Counted from the stretch's first letter, positions 11,496 to 22,712 are shown. The stretch: DNA of 64,000 nucleotides from Cunninghamia lanceolata (GCA_027924645.1 BSBN01000254.1:16314501-16378500), one strand, 5' to 3'. The notes: generated from the letters alone by a model not told the origin. Numbers and translations are program-made.

Positions 11496-12434
11496 CTAAG
11501 CTGTAGTTCTGTTAGTGTTTGACTTTGAAACCCTCTCTAGACATCTTGAAGCAAAATGACCTATCTTATTGCAAGCAAAACATTTTAAAGGCAACTTACC
11601 TTCATACTTACCGAATCCTCTTGGTAATCTTTTGGCAATAAGGGCTTCAAGTTGTTCAAGCTCATATTCATCTTCTTCAAGTTCCTTCTTAGCCTTTTCA
11701 TATTTGGTTAATCTTCTTGAAGAGCTTTCACCTAGATCAAATCTTTGCTTTCTAAAAACATTGGCGTTAAATGCAGATTCTAATTTAGGAATAGAATCAC
11801 CAAATTCACTCATTTCAAATGCTGAAATTTTGCCAACCAACTAATCTCTTGTAACTATTGTGACAGTCCTGATCTCTTGAATAGCAATAACTTTGTGTTT
11901 ATATGAATCAGGTAAGGATCTAGGCATATTTACAACAGTCTCTGATTCTTCCAATTGTCCACCAGCACACCTGATACCACACATAAGTTCATTCACCTTC
12001 TACGTGTGGGAAGTGATGTTTACATCTTCACTCATCCTTAAACTTTCGTATCTACCTCATAGACTATGTAATTTAGCACATTTGACATATGCATCACCTT
12101 CATACATATTTTCCAATTTCTTCCAGATTTCATGACCAGTTTTTAGTTCCAAAACATTTGTCATTTCTCTATTAGTTAGGGCACTCAACAAAGCTTCCTT
12201 AGCCTGAATATTATTTTAGGTATCTCTTATTTGATCTGTAGTTGCAGGAACATTATTTGGAGGCTTATACTCATTCTTTGTTATCAACCAATACTGATTA
12301 CCCATGCATTACAAATGACACTCCATCTGACTTTTCCAAAGGGAGTAATTTGTTCCATCAAATCTTGGATTGTCCTTTTTGTGTGTCGACATCCTGGATC
12401 TCCTCAAGCAATCAAGCTTCTTTTAGAGGAACTG
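11496..12434 (-). pseudogene. Copia Gag with zinc knuckle (SIRE-like element)
   Basis: On the minus strand from about 12,380 the translation reads RFDGTNYSLWKSQMECHL, the usual start of a copia Gag (UBN2-like) domain. It continues through ALTNREMTNVLELKTGHEIW and ends with an acidic region, RRLPRGFGKYEGKLP and the CCHC knuckle CFACNKIGHFASRC (about 11,540-11,585). Stop codons interrupt it near 12,215, 12,305 and 11,840. The longest open part is 11,496-11,840. Confidence 0.83.
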
Positions 12435-12446
12435 GATCTGATACCA
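12435..12446 (-). other. Primer-binding site of the SIRE-like element
   Basis: The reverse complement reads TGGTATCAGATC, one base from the initiator-Met type site. It lies two bases inside the LTR border at 12,449. Confidence 0.78.
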
Positions 12447-12448
12447 AT

Positions 12449-13960
12449 TGTTGAAATGATGGTAGACAACTGAGAGGGGGGGTGAATCATTTGTCTCAAA
12501 ACTCTATCTTTTGCTGCACTTAATCCTCTTTAGAACTTATCAGCAGATCAATGATATAACCATGAAAGTATAAATCAACAACATAGGAGGAGAAACATAA
12601 TCAACACACATAACACCAAGATTTTTACGTGGAAACCCGATTAAGGGAAAACCATGGTGGAGGTTAACCCACAAGATTTATTCTCTGTTAAAAGAATACA
12701 AATGGGAAGGCACTTGCCTTTGGGCAGACTACCCAGAGCTCACTACTCACAGAGACTCATTATCTACAAAGATATATAAATGGTTATCTCAAAAAGGATG
12801 AACTGAGAAGCAACATCTTCACTATGCTAGGATTCAGTTCCATTAAAGCTCTCAACACCTCTTCTCTGCTCTTATTTTCTTCTTTGCTACCTTCGTATAA
12901 TCACCTTCTTCCTCTTTTGCTCTTCCTTCTCTCTACTCTACCTTTTCTTAGAATTTTATCACTTTTGCTCAAGGACTTGTTCTCCACGACTCAATCTACA
13001 AGTATTTATATGCTAAATCAATCTTGGAATGAATCATCAAGGTCGGCATTACATTTATCAACTATTGGAACAATCTCCAAAGTCGGCATTACAAACATTT
13101 ACAGAAATACTTAACTCAATGTAAAATAATACATGCGGATCACTAAACTATTGGCCAAACATAATTGGGACTTAAATCAACATGCCATGCTTCATATAAC
13201 TTCTCTTCGATCATCTGCAACTCATATGAAAGATTCAGTTGGCCAAGACTGGTAAGAACAGCAACACCCAAGGAGAAATCTTCAACTATGAGTTTGATCT
13301 TCAATGCGGACCACCAACATAATAGGCACACGATTCGAAGACCACCACAAGCACAATGAAATCAACAAGAACAACTGCACCACCTCAAATTGTCAGAATC
13401 ACTTGTATCTTCATACTAGAACTTAAGAACACCAATTGTCATGACAGTCACACTAGAAAGATTGCTTGCAAACCTCCAAAGCACGAACCACTCAAGTTGA
13501 GGATACACACCAACATCCCAAACATATCTCTAGATCTGTAGACCATAAAATTCCAATGTAGAGCAATCTAGACCAAATTCTTGTCACTCTGTTACCTCTG
13601 AACAATAGCAAAACTTAGTTCTACTCAAATGGCCATAACATTATCAATTCTTCATGCAAACCTCTCAAATCTTAACTGGGGCAACTTTAGACAATCCTCT
13701 ACAAACACTTTAGTCCGCAGACCCTGATACTCATTTCACTGGAAATGTAGAGCAATCAACTTCACTAAACTACACTGTCTTCACTATTTTTGATAAAGAG
13801 ATATGTAACTTACTTGATTCTTTCGAAGATGCTAATTTTCTCAATATCCTCAACATGCTAGTCTTCTAAATAGGTAATAGAATAGGATACAGTTGACACC
13901 AATGACAACAAGGATATGTTGACATCAATGACAAAATTGATTAGGCACATATTTGCAACA
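12449..13960 (-). repeat. 5' LTR of the SIRE-like copia element
   Basis: About 1.5 kb, bounded by TGTTGAAATG and TTTGCAACA on the plus strand. Near the primer-site end it carries ACTGAGAGGGGGGGTGAATCA. At 12,628-12,780 it has a block similar to the LTRs of the two-ORF elements (a GTGGAAACCC...AAGGGAAAACCA...TTATTCTCTGTTA series, then CTCACT repeats). Its outer end is inferred from the CAACA terminus. No partner LTR exists in the window. Confidence 0.72.
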
Positions 13961-15060
13961 ACCCTTTATTGTCAAATCTTCATTTTACCAAAATTATCCT
14001 TTTCGGCTCCATCAACCCATTAGTCAAAAAAAGGTTTCATTTTAGAACTATGCCATTTTGCCCTCTATCCACAAATCTTTGATTTGTAAAACTCTATCTC
14101 TATTTCCTTTGTCAGAAAATTACATCATTTTCTAACTGTGACAACTTTTTCTTTTCATCGTCAAATTTCCAATTTGCCAAACATTTCCTTCTTTCCTCAT
14201 TGGTCAGGAAATGCCACCTTTTCTAAACCTCTCCTTTACCATACATTTGACCCTCTATCAGAAACTTTTCCCATTCATGAACCATGCAACATTTCTATCA
14301 TTTTCATCTTCTTTATTTTCCTTATCAACAAATATCAACTTTCTCAAAATTGGGAGGATTTTTCCTTAATCAAATAATCATTCATTTGCCAAACTCTTCA
14401 ACTAGTTCATCCCTTAGCCAATTCCATGACTGATCCCCATGTTCCCCTTTTCGTTAATTGCCTTAGCCATAATTTGCTTTTATTTATATTCCTTATCAGT
14501 AAATATGACCTTTTACAAACTTTTTTTCCACATACTTGGCCCCTTTGTTGGCGAATTCATATTTTTACTAAACTAGTCAGCTCCTTTCTTTTCCATCTTC
14601 ATCACTATTAGAAATTTTGCCCTATCGGCAAACTATGAGAAAATTAAACTTTTCCTAGCTTCAAGTTTTTCATGGTTTCCCAACAATGTCCTTTTTTTTC
14701 CGTTCTTCCTTTTAATTTTCCTTGTCGGCAAATACTCTTTACCGTAAACCTTTGACTTTCCTTGCATCTATGACTTGCCAACATTTTCCATGAGCCTCGC
14801 CCTTCTGTCTGGAGCATCTTTCCCCCTTCTATCAGCAAAATTCCATATCAATGAACTTGTTGGTTTAAAACCCAACACTTTCACCAGTAAAAACCCATGG
14901 CTCCTTTGTTTCATTAGAAGCATCCCTGCCTTAGAAAATTTGATACATTGCGGCATCTTTTACGTTGGTGATGTTTGCCTCGGCAAATTGTCAAGTTCAC
15001 GAACTCGACTCGTCACCGATAAAGGTGCTTTTAACTTCCATTTGCCGATGCTGAACATTT
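13961..15060. repeat. Irregular degenerate tandem repeat with TTATCAGCAAA-like core
   Basis: A core resembling CCTTATCAGCAAATA recurs every 50-110 bases, e.g. near 14,112, 14,253, 14,317, 14,489, 14,620, 14,718, 14,830 and 14,985. CCGATA/CCGATG appears near 15,015 and 15,045. Long open frames are chance products of low stop density. The region resembles 1,130-1,400 on the other side of the SIRE-like element. Confidence 0.45.
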
Positions 15061-15585
15061 CTCCGAGCTTCCTTCACTTTATAGTTGTTGTAGAACCTTT
15101 TTAATCAGTGAATAGACAAAACTTTGAACTTGTGAACAAGTTTGCATGTTCAAAATTTTGCCAGTTTCCTGATAAAGGGTAAAAATGAAGGAACTTTTTA
15201 AGGGAAAAAAAATAACAAGGGGAGGACTTTACTTAGAATATTTTGGGGATAAAAAATCCATATAACTTGTCTCAGATTGGATCTAAATGGTGGGTTTTGA
15301 AATTCAAAGGTAAAGTGGGAAAAAATGATGGACTTTGTGGGTTTTTTGGGGCTAAATGAAGCATTTTGGGAACTGGTAATTTTGGGCTTGAACACTCTCC
15401 ATGGTGATACTCTCTCTCCTCATATCAAAGGGAAAAACAACATTATTCTTGCATCCACCTTAGTTTCATGACGGTAGTGAGTCCATTACATCATTTTAAC
15501 CACATGTTCAATAGTGACATCATAAACAATTATTTCTTGCATATATATTAATATAAAATAAATGCACTCCCCATCATTACCATAA

Positions 15586-16056
15586 TCATAATATTTTCTC
15601 TGACTAACTATCTGTCTCCTCAAAAATAATGAAAATAAATACATTACTTTAAAAATGGGGTGTGACACAATAATAATGTCACATATTCATTGCATATAAA
15701 AGATATAAATAAAATGCATTTTATAATCTAACACAACTTTACTTTAATCATAATAATTTCACTGACTAACTATCTGTTTGCCTGAAATAAAATTATAAGC
15801 ATGTTTTCTTTAGAACAGGGTGTGGCAATTTATCTCACATGCATGAGATGGTAGCAATTGCCTTTAGCAAAACTCTTTATATTGCAATGACTTTCCAAAT
15901 GGAAAGCATCTTGGATATTTGTAATTAGAGTGTATGCTCTATTTGGAGGTTTCCCCATTAAAGTGGAACTACAAAGATAATAAAACAATTCTATTTCTCT
16001 GAATTCTACATATTTTTGTGTGTTCAATTTATTTTATCTTGCATGTTCATTGTACA
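15586..16056 (+). repeat. Possible copia LTR remnant ending before a primer-like site
   Basis: The stretch ends TGTACA, followed after two bases by TGGTATCAAAAC. That is the same geometry (AG spacer plus primer site) as the element at 39,281. Inside it, a roughly 150-bp unit is present twice: AATCATAAT...TGACTAACTATCTGT at about 15,586 and 15,748. The LTR start cannot be located and no coding remnant follows. Confidence 0.35.
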
Positions 16057-16058
16057 AG

Positions 16059-16070
16059 TGGTATCAAAAC
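16059..16070 (+). other. Degenerate initiator-Met-type primer site
   Basis: TGGTATCAAAAC differs from TGGTATCAGAGC at two positions and follows a CA-ending border after the spacer AG. No Gag sequence is recognised downstream. Confidence 0.35.
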
Positions 16071-18780
16071 TCTTTCCAAGGCCATTTCTACAAGTAGTTT
16101 TACCAATTTAGGGTCATTCATAGTTATCCACCATATGTTCTCACCTTGAACCCTAGAGGGATCTTGATGATTGGAAAGTGGCTACAACTGCAGTCACACT
16201 AAATCTATTACCTAACTTTTTGCCAAAAAAATTTCCCTTGCAAGTAGTTTATTTTTTCTTTTAGGTTAGAAACCCTATGTAGAGAGTTTTAAAATATCCT
16301 CATAAGAGTTCTTGTTCTTGGTGTTGCTAGTATTGAAACATTCTCCTATTTTTTTGTAAAATCATGGAATCGATGGACTTCTATTTTTATCTTCCCATGT
16401 TTGCCTCGATTGTCATGCATTCATCTTTTCACATTCATTCCCTTCTCCATAAAATTTTTCATCTTATCCACTTTGGCCCTCATTGCATTTCATGTTTTAT
16501 CATTTGGTTTCTTTTCTTCTTCTATGTTTTATTCGGATTATGCTTTCACAATGCCTTCTATCCTCCCATGGTCTATGGTCCATGTTGTTTTTGTTTTCTT
16601 GAGCATTGTGAATCAATTTGAGCGATTTTAATGGATTTCAAGATCTTATGTTTTGCTTGATAGGTACTTCAAATATGCGAGCTTTCATGTTTAATGTTTA
16701 GTCTCTATTTATATGCATCTCCTTACTAGATTCTTGTCCATGGATTGCACCTAGGTTTTACTTTTATTCTATTAGTTGGCACCCATGTGTATGGTTCAAA
16801 GTGTGTATGTTTGTTCTTCACAAGCCTCATATTTCACCTCTTGACTCCTACATTTAACATGATCCATCTCGCAATATAAGGATGGTCATCACTTACATCA
16901 TGTTCAATTGTCATCATGCATGCCATCATGCATCATCTCATGGAACATCACCTAGTACAAAACCCGATTAAACTTAGTGACCCTTATTGCTTTTATAATT
17001 TCATGTCTATGCACCATTTGGAGCTTAGGGGATTACAATTTAAATTTAGACATGATATAATTTTAGATTAAAATTTCCTAATTGTCTAAAATATTAAATT
17101 AATAAAGAATCATTTTTAATTTGTTTTAATTTGTCGATGATATAGCAATGTTCTCCACCTTGCAAAAAATGACACACATTCTATGTCACAAGAGTCCTTT
17201 GTGTTCCATTCAGCTTTGGCCAACTCTTCCAAACGAAACATGATTATCAGTTAAAAAAAAAAACAAAGACAACACACCATCCAAGGATGGACCCTCATGA
17301 AAAAGGAAAAAGAAAGAATGCACATATGAAGATAAAATAAGTATTCTCAAAAGGAAAAATATCAATGTACTCAAAATTGAAATTATTGTATTAAAAGTGG
17401 GGACATAAGCGAAAAAAAAAAACTATCTATAAGAGTGACAAAGTAGCACCACATAATAGCATTAAAACAAAAACGATGAAGATAAGTGAACGGGCGTGTG
17501 ATTTAAGGACAAAAAGGTTGTCACCTAACAAGCTCTGTGGCAGCCAGTGCTGCCATTTGCAGTTCAACGTTTCTGATATTTGAGTTGGCCGTTCTTGGCC
17601 GTTCTACGAATTGCATGATCTCTGTACTGTTTTCAATATGTGCAAGAAAGCCTGTGGAAGAAGTTCGTTCCTTCCATGTGTTTATTTCACATCAAAGCTC
17701 TTAATTTAATTAACTTCGAAGATTTTACTCCTTTGGAATGAATGAATGAATGAATGGATGGATGGATGGACGGTTAAGCAGTATGGATCAACCGATATCA
17801 ACAATGCAGCTTATTACAAAAGTCTCTAATGGGCCCGCTGTCAAAACAACGCGTTCTTACTGACCTCTTTTTCCTTCAGAATCCTTGATCTTCTACTGTA
17901 AATTTTATTCAAATAAATTACAATTTTTTTTATTCTTTCTTTTTCCAAGAGATTAACCAAAGAAGCCAGTAAGATAAGATACTGAACAAAAGACCCCAAA
18001 AAGGAAAAAGAAAAAAAAAGAAAAAAAAAAAAACCCTAGAAAAGTGCATGTCACATGGGCGCATGCGGTAAGTTGAAAATTAATTTGAAATTTGGAAGCA
18101 CATGCAAATAACGTCCAGCACTAGAATCATCAAGTCCAAAATCAAGGGGATACAAAATTTTTTCCTTGACAGGTGGCCGGCACTTTAGAAAAAAACACCG
18201 ACACTTAGTCTCCTGTACTAATGAGTTTCACGTGACATATGACCCACATAAACAAGACAGAATTCCCTAAGAGGCTCAATAATTGGTGTGTTGGTGTAGC
18301 CGGCGATGCACTCCAAAATGGATTGAATTTACACCTACGGAAAGGTTAATACTATGAGAATCTATTTATACAAAGACTTTGATTGAAGTATTCCCAAAAA
18401 AAACGAAGATACGCAGGAAATAGTAATAATTAAATATGTACTGGAGAGAGTTAATACTATGAGAATCTATTTTTTTAAAGAAGACGTGAAGATTGTAAAA
18501 ACAGGGAAGTTAATCAGAATTTAAAACCACTGTCAATTAAATAATAAGAATGTTAATAATTATTTTTTAAATATTTGTATGAAATATTCAAATTTTAAAT
18601 GTAAAAATTATAACATATAATTGATTCATAATATAATTAATAATAACCAGTTAAGTTATTCTATTACAATAATAGTATCTACGAAAGACAAGTACTAATA
18701 CTATTTAAAATTACTTTTATTTTATCAAAATTAAAATTGCGAATTCTTTGGATTGAGCAAGGAAAGGAGTCGACAAATAA
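16071..18780. other. Intergenic region upstream of the membrane-protein gene
   Basis: No gene recognised. It holds an AATG/GATG microsatellite at 17,736-17,770, an A-rich run near 18,008-18,033, and a near-direct repeat of GTTAATACTATGAGAATCTA at 18,345 and 18,450 in the AT-rich proximal 450 bp before the start codon. No TATA box could be chosen with confidence. Confidence 0.5.
17736..17770. repeat. Tetranucleotide microsatellite (AATG)n(GATG)n
   Basis: About five AATG units pass into four GATG units. Confidence 0.9.
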
Positions 18781-21700
18781 ATGCAAAGAAACTACATGGG
18801 AGTTTTATGTTTATCCTCTCAATTGCAACTCTCCTTGTTTGTGTTTGCTGCATCTCCTCCATCCCCTGCACATTACATGGCTCCTGCTCCATCTCCTGCA
18901 CCTCCTGAGCGCCTTGACGACTGGGATTGGGAATATTTCTTCACAAGTGTTGCTGATTGGTTAACTTTAGCATGCTATGGTTGGTTTAGTCTTCTAATAG
19001 GGTTGGATATATGGCGGGCAATTAGAAAACTGGCGACTTGGCTCCCAGGTAAGGCGTTTCATCTCACCGGTGTAACAGTGCAGATAATTGTTTGGTGTAC
19101 CAGTGTAAGTCGTATTACCAATGAATGTAAGAAAGATGTAGATGCGTTGGAGTTGGTTTTCTTTCATCCGATAGTAGTTAGTGGAAAAGTTGCTATGTGT
19201 GTTTTTATAGGCTACTTTCTGCCTGGAATGGCTGCTTCATCTCCTGCACTTGATATGGCAACTGTTCCATCTCCATCTCCTGCACTTTATATGGCACCTG
19301 CTCCATCTCCTGTACTTTATATTGCGACTCCTCCATCTCCTGTACTTTATAAGGCACCTGGTCTATCAACATATGTTGCACTAGATGTGACACCTGCTTC
19401 ATCTCCATCTCCTCCACCATCACCTCTATTTCCATCTCCTGCACCACCACCTCCATCTCCTGCTTCATCTCCATCTCGATCTCCTCCACCATCACCTCCA
19501 TCTCCTGCTTCATCTCCATCTCCATCTCCTCCACCATCACCTCTATTTCCTGCTTCATCTCTATCTCCATCTCCTGCACCACCACCTCCATCTCCTGCTT
19601 CATCTCCATCTCCATCTCCTCCACCATCACCTCCATCTCCTGCTTCATCTCCATCTCCATCTCCTCCACCATCACCTCTATTTCCTGCTTCATCTCTATC
19701 TCCATCTCCTGCACCACCACCTCCATCTCCTGCTTCATCTCCATCTCCATCTCCTCCACCATCACCTCCATCTCCTGCTTCATCTCCATCTCCATCTCCT
19801 CCACCATCACCTCCATCTCCTGCTTCATCTCCATCTCCATCTCCTCCACCATCACCTCCATCTCCTGCTTCATCTCTATCTCCATCTCCTGCTCCATCAC
19901 ATGCATGTTACATTGCACCTCCTAACCTCCTTGAAGACTGGGATTGGGACTATTTCTACTCAAGTGTTGCTGATTGGTTAACTTTAGCATGCTATGGTTG
20001 GTTTAGTCTTCTAATAGGGTTGGATACATGGCGGGCAATTAGAAAACGGGCGACTTGGCTCCCAGGTAAGGCGTTTCATCTCACCGGTGTAACAGTGCAG
20101 ATAATTGTTTGGTGGACCAGTGTAACTCATATTACCAATAAATGTAAGAAAGATGTACATCTGGATGATTTGGTTGTCTTTCATCAGATAGTCTTTAGTG
20201 GAAGAGTTGCTCTGTGTGTTTTTATTGGCTACTTGCTGCCTGGAATGGCTGCTCCAAGTGTGACAACTTTTCTGATGTTAGCAATAAGTACATGCACCCA
20301 AATTGCTTCTGAACTGCTCCTTTTTCAAAGGCAAGGTGATTTTGTTGATGAGGAATATAGACCTTTCACAACCTGGATGAAAATTACAAATTCGATTTTA
20401 TTCATATGTATTACAGTCCTTGGTTTAATATTAGTTTGCACGGTTTTAGCGAGTAAAACCGTTCATGGCCTTCTGAGGCAAAGAATTTCTGCAATTTTCT
20501 CCATCGCTAAAGAGGATGAGCTTCAAATTTCTTGGAAGGATGAAGTCCTTAGGGCATGGCTGGTTGCTCGTGTTTGCCAGGGTGATTATGTAATATCCAG
20601 GTCAGTTTTCAGTTCAGCAGTTGGGATAGTGGTCACAGTTTGTGTCATAACCTCCCTCTTGTCAAACACATTTCGTAACCTATTTTTTTATAAACCTTAC
20701 CATGCTATAGATTATGGTATATTTTCTCTACTCTTCAGTTTCATCATCGTAGGATGGATTGTCATTTGCTGGAGATGGTTGGCTGCCCAATCGTATTTTC
20801 GTTTGCATGGACACAGTTGGAGGAGGTGTCTTTGCCTAGAGGATTTCTGGACAAGCAACACAGTTGAGTTGATTCACATGTGTGACTTAAAAAGAGACCG
20901 ACAACAATTCCAAGATGATAAAAGGCCAACCTCAACGATGCCCTGGTTGAGCAAGTTGCAGAGATTGCGCAGAAAGATATTTACCAAAGTAATGTTGCTG
21001 AAGTTGGTATATTTGGGGTTGCAGAAGTTGGTATATTTGGGGTGGATGCTTCAGATAAGTGTGGTTTTTATCAGCAAGCTGTGTGGTCTTCTATCACAGG
21101 TTATTATAGGTAAATTTCTGTATTGGTTTCGTAAACAGATGAAGAAGGAACATCCAATTGCATCACCCGAAAATTATCTAAATATTTTAGAGCTTATATG
21201 TATGCCGGGAGAAGATCCCTCTGATTTGTGGGAAGCAAATCAAATGTCTTTTAATAAAGTCAAACATCTAATGCAGAAAGGTTTTGAGAACGGCAGCTCA
21301 AGTGAGGAAATCAAATCATTTCTTCATTCATATTGTCTGCAATGGGCAGAGAATGGGCCACAGTTTCTAGATAGGTTTAAAGAAGCAGCAATTCCGTCAG
21401 TTTTGAAGCATTTCCCAAGTGTAGAAAAACACTGTGTGAAGATTACAGCAGTGTCGCTCATCACTATCCTCATTCGACTACACAAGGCCAAGTCAGATCG
21501 TTTGAGGATAGTTCTGGAAACTTGTCGTGAAGTATGGGACTTGTTGAGTTTCTCAGATGAGTGTGATATAGATTTTCAGACCAATGAAATAAGCCACTTT
21601 GATGATCTCAAAAAAGACAAGGATCCAGTTTGCATGGCTGCACAAAGCGAGTTCTACAAGCTACAAATGAAGTTCGACAAACTTCCTCCAGCCTGTGATG

Positions 21701-22146
21701 ATTTTGTTAAAGATGTTAAAGAGGCACGTGAAATGCTAGAGATTCTAGAAAAGGAATGTGAGGGCTTGCTCAACAAAGAAAATCTACTAGGAGTCAAGGA
21801 GAAGGTTGCTGCAAATTTAAGTGATTCCAAGGACTGGATGGAAATATCACCAATCTACACTCGGTACAAACTATGCAGACTAATGTTGGGTAGAGATATT
21901 GAAGATTTTGTGAAAATTGAAGATTTTGTGGCATGGACAGAGGATTCCTTGAAAAATGTTATTGCTTGCTGTGTGTCAAGGCTGCCAGATATGATTGTTA
22001 AACAAAGTTGGAAATGGGCACAAGAGTTTGAGGAAGATAAGTTATGGGAAACAATTCATCTGGCAGGTAAATGCAAAAGAATGATGGAGACGTGGGGCCT
22101 CAAACCAAAACTGACAATGAATACCAAAGCAGTCATTCCTTGCTGA
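18781..22146 (+). CDS. Multi-pass membrane protein with duplicated domain and Ser/Pro-repeat array, function unknown
   Basis: An uninterrupted 1,121-codon frame. I do not recognise the family. Order: a hydrophobic start (residues about 8-25, possible signal peptide), domain copy A (about 46-152, beginning DDWDWEYF), Ser/Pro-rich sequence (about 152-380, densest from 205), domain copy B (about 385-492, beginning EDWDWDYF), several hydrophobic segments (about 495-700, including VGIVVTVCVITSLL and SFIIVGWIVICW), and a soluble helical C-terminal part (about 790-1,121). SPSP and SPPP motifs resemble hydroxyproline-rich cell-wall glycoproteins, so the array may face the wall; this is inference. The start follows an in-frame TAA and is the first ATG. 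A decayed homologue of the C-terminal part lies at 37,240-38,250. No intron is needed. Confidence 0.8.
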   Translation: MQRNYMGVLCLSSQLQLSLFVFAASPPSPAHYMAPAPSPAPPERLDDWDWEYFFTSVADWLTLACYGWFSLLIGLDIWRAIRKLATWLPGKAFHLTGVTVQIIVWCTSVSRITNECKKDVDALELVFFHPIVVSGKVAMCVFIGYFLPGMAASSPALDMATVPSPSPALYMAPAPSPVLYIATPPSPVLYKAPGLSTYVALDVTPASSPSPPPSPLFPSPAPPPPSPASSPSRSPPPSPPSPASSPSPSPPPSPLFPASSLSPSPAPPPPSPASSPSPSPPPSPPSPASSPSPSPPPSPLFPASSLSPSPAPPPPSPASSPSPSPPPSPPSPASSPSPSPPPSPPSPASSPSPSPPPSPPSPASSLSPSPAPSHACYIAPPNLLEDWDWDYFYSSVADWLTLACYGWFSLLIGLDTWRAIRKRATWLPGKAFHLTGVTVQIIVWWTSVTHITNKCKKDVHLDDLVVFHQIVFSGRVALCVFIGYLLPGMAAPSVTTFLMLAISTCTQIASELLLFQRQGDFVDEEYRPFTTWMKITNSILFICITVLGLILVCTVLASKTVHGLLRQRISAIFSIAKEDELQISWKDEVLRAWLVARVCQGDYVISRSVFSSAVGIVVTVCVITSLLSNTFRNLFFYKPYHAIDYGIFSLLFSFIIVGWIVICWRWLAAQSYFRLHGHSWRRCLCLEDFWTSNTVELIHMCDLKRDRQQFQDDKRPTSTMPWLSKLQRLRRKIFTKVMLLKLVYLGLQKLVYLGWMLQISVVFISKLCGLLSQVIIGKFLYWFRKQMKKEHPIASPENYLNILELICMPGEDPSDLWEANQMSFNKVKHLMQKGFENGSSSEEIKSFLHSYCLQWAENGPQFLDRFKEAAIPSVLKHFPSVEKHCVKITAVSLITILIRLHKAKSDRLRIVLETCREVWDLLSFSDECDIDFQTNEISHFDDLKKDKDPVCMAAQSEFYKLQMKFDKLPPACDDFVKDVKEAREMLEILEKECEGLLNKENLLGVKEKVAANLSDSKDWMEISPIYTRYKLCRLMLGRDIEDFVKIEDFVAWTEDSLKNVIACCVSRLPDMIVKQSWKWAQEFEEDKLWETIHLAGKCKRMMETWGLKPKLTMNTKAVIPC
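18922..19232 (+). repeat. Domain copy A of the internal duplication
   Basis: It is aligned without gaps to 19,939-20,249. The first 180 or so bases are nearly identical and the rest more divergent. It encodes VADWLTLACYGWFSLLIGLD and the following WLPGKAFHLTGVTVQIIVW segment. Confidence 0.9.
19501..19905 (+). repeat. 45-bp and 135-bp tandem repeats encoding the Ser/Pro array
   Basis: The basic unit is 45 bp (15 residues, SPASSPSPSPPPSPP). Two consecutive 135-bp higher-order units (19,501-19,635 and 19,636-19,770) each contain the variant LFPASSLSPSPAPPPP. Three 45-bp units follow (19,771-19,905), the last diverging to SPAPSHA. Less regular repeats extend upstream to about 19,400. Confidence 0.92.
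19939..20249 (+). repeat. Domain copy B of the internal duplication
   Basis: Partner of 18,922-19,232. It continues directly into the membrane-spanning region, which copy A does not. Confidence 0.9.
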
Positions 22147-22712
22147 TCTTTAGTTGACTTTTTAATCTTTAGTTATGCTTTAAATTTGAGTGGTTTTCTT
22201 TCTTCAGAACATATTAAAATAGGTGGCAAATGTAGTAGTTTTTATCCACGAGATTACCTTCTTAAGTCTATTTTCATGTATCGTCATATTCATATAAAGC
22301 ATGACAAATATATTGTGCATTAAGATGCATATTGTCACTATAGTTTAGTATTTAAGGAGAAACAAAATATGGTAGTTAAATGTTTTCAGAAATATTGTAG
22401 TCCGTGTGGGGAAGCATAGATAGAACAACAGATGAAACATCAGATTGCCTCTCTCTTAATTCTTGTTTAATTAATATGCTTCAAGATTTTATTTTTCTTT
22501 ATTGATAAGATTTAAGTTGTATAGACTTTTGTCTATAGATTAAATGTTTTTCTTAAAAAAAAAAGATTTTGTTATAAAATTGAAATTGTATAAAGTTTCA
22601 CATTTTTATATATGGTATATATTATAATTTTTTTCCTTTAAATTAATTTTCCTATAATTTATTGTTTTATAATAAGTTTATAATTTTATAGATTTGGTAT
22701 TTTATGTATGGA
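22147..22712. other. 3' flank of the membrane-protein gene
   Basis: AT-rich with no gene. It holds short related stretches beginning AAGATTTT (about 22,483 and 22,563), and a similar one occurs at 36,555 beyond the inserted copia element. The flank was therefore contiguous with 36,506 onwards before the insertion. Confidence 0.6.

Larger units (their letters stand above)
2863..13960 (-). mobile_element. Decayed SIRE-like Ty1/copia element, truncated at its 3' end and split by a later insertion
   Basis: Reading right to left: a 1.5-kb LTR (12,449-13,960), an initiator-Met-type primer site, a Gag with one zinc knuckle, a protease fragment, then (beyond the inserted element at 3,413-10,999) the pre-integrase zinc region and part of the integrase core. 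Sequence homologous to integrase stops around 2,863 in the middle of the conserved TPQQNG motif. Reverse transcriptase, RNase H and the second LTR are absent. The LTR start with ACTGAGAGGGGGG (reverse complement CCCCCCTCTCAGT) plus primer site is typical of SIRE/Maximus-class copia elements. Many stop codons show it is dead. Confidence 0.8.

Noticed and set aside
16364..16631. Hydrophobic Phe/His-rich ORFs of 76-85 residues
   Set aside because: Pyrimidine-rich AT-biased DNA; two frames overlap, no conserved motif, no splice context.
19205..19918. 237-residue minus-strand ORF rich in MEMEMKQEMEV repeats
   Set aside because: It is the antisense shadow of the Ser/Pro minisatellite inside the 1,121-codon gene; the repeat simply lacks stops in that frame.
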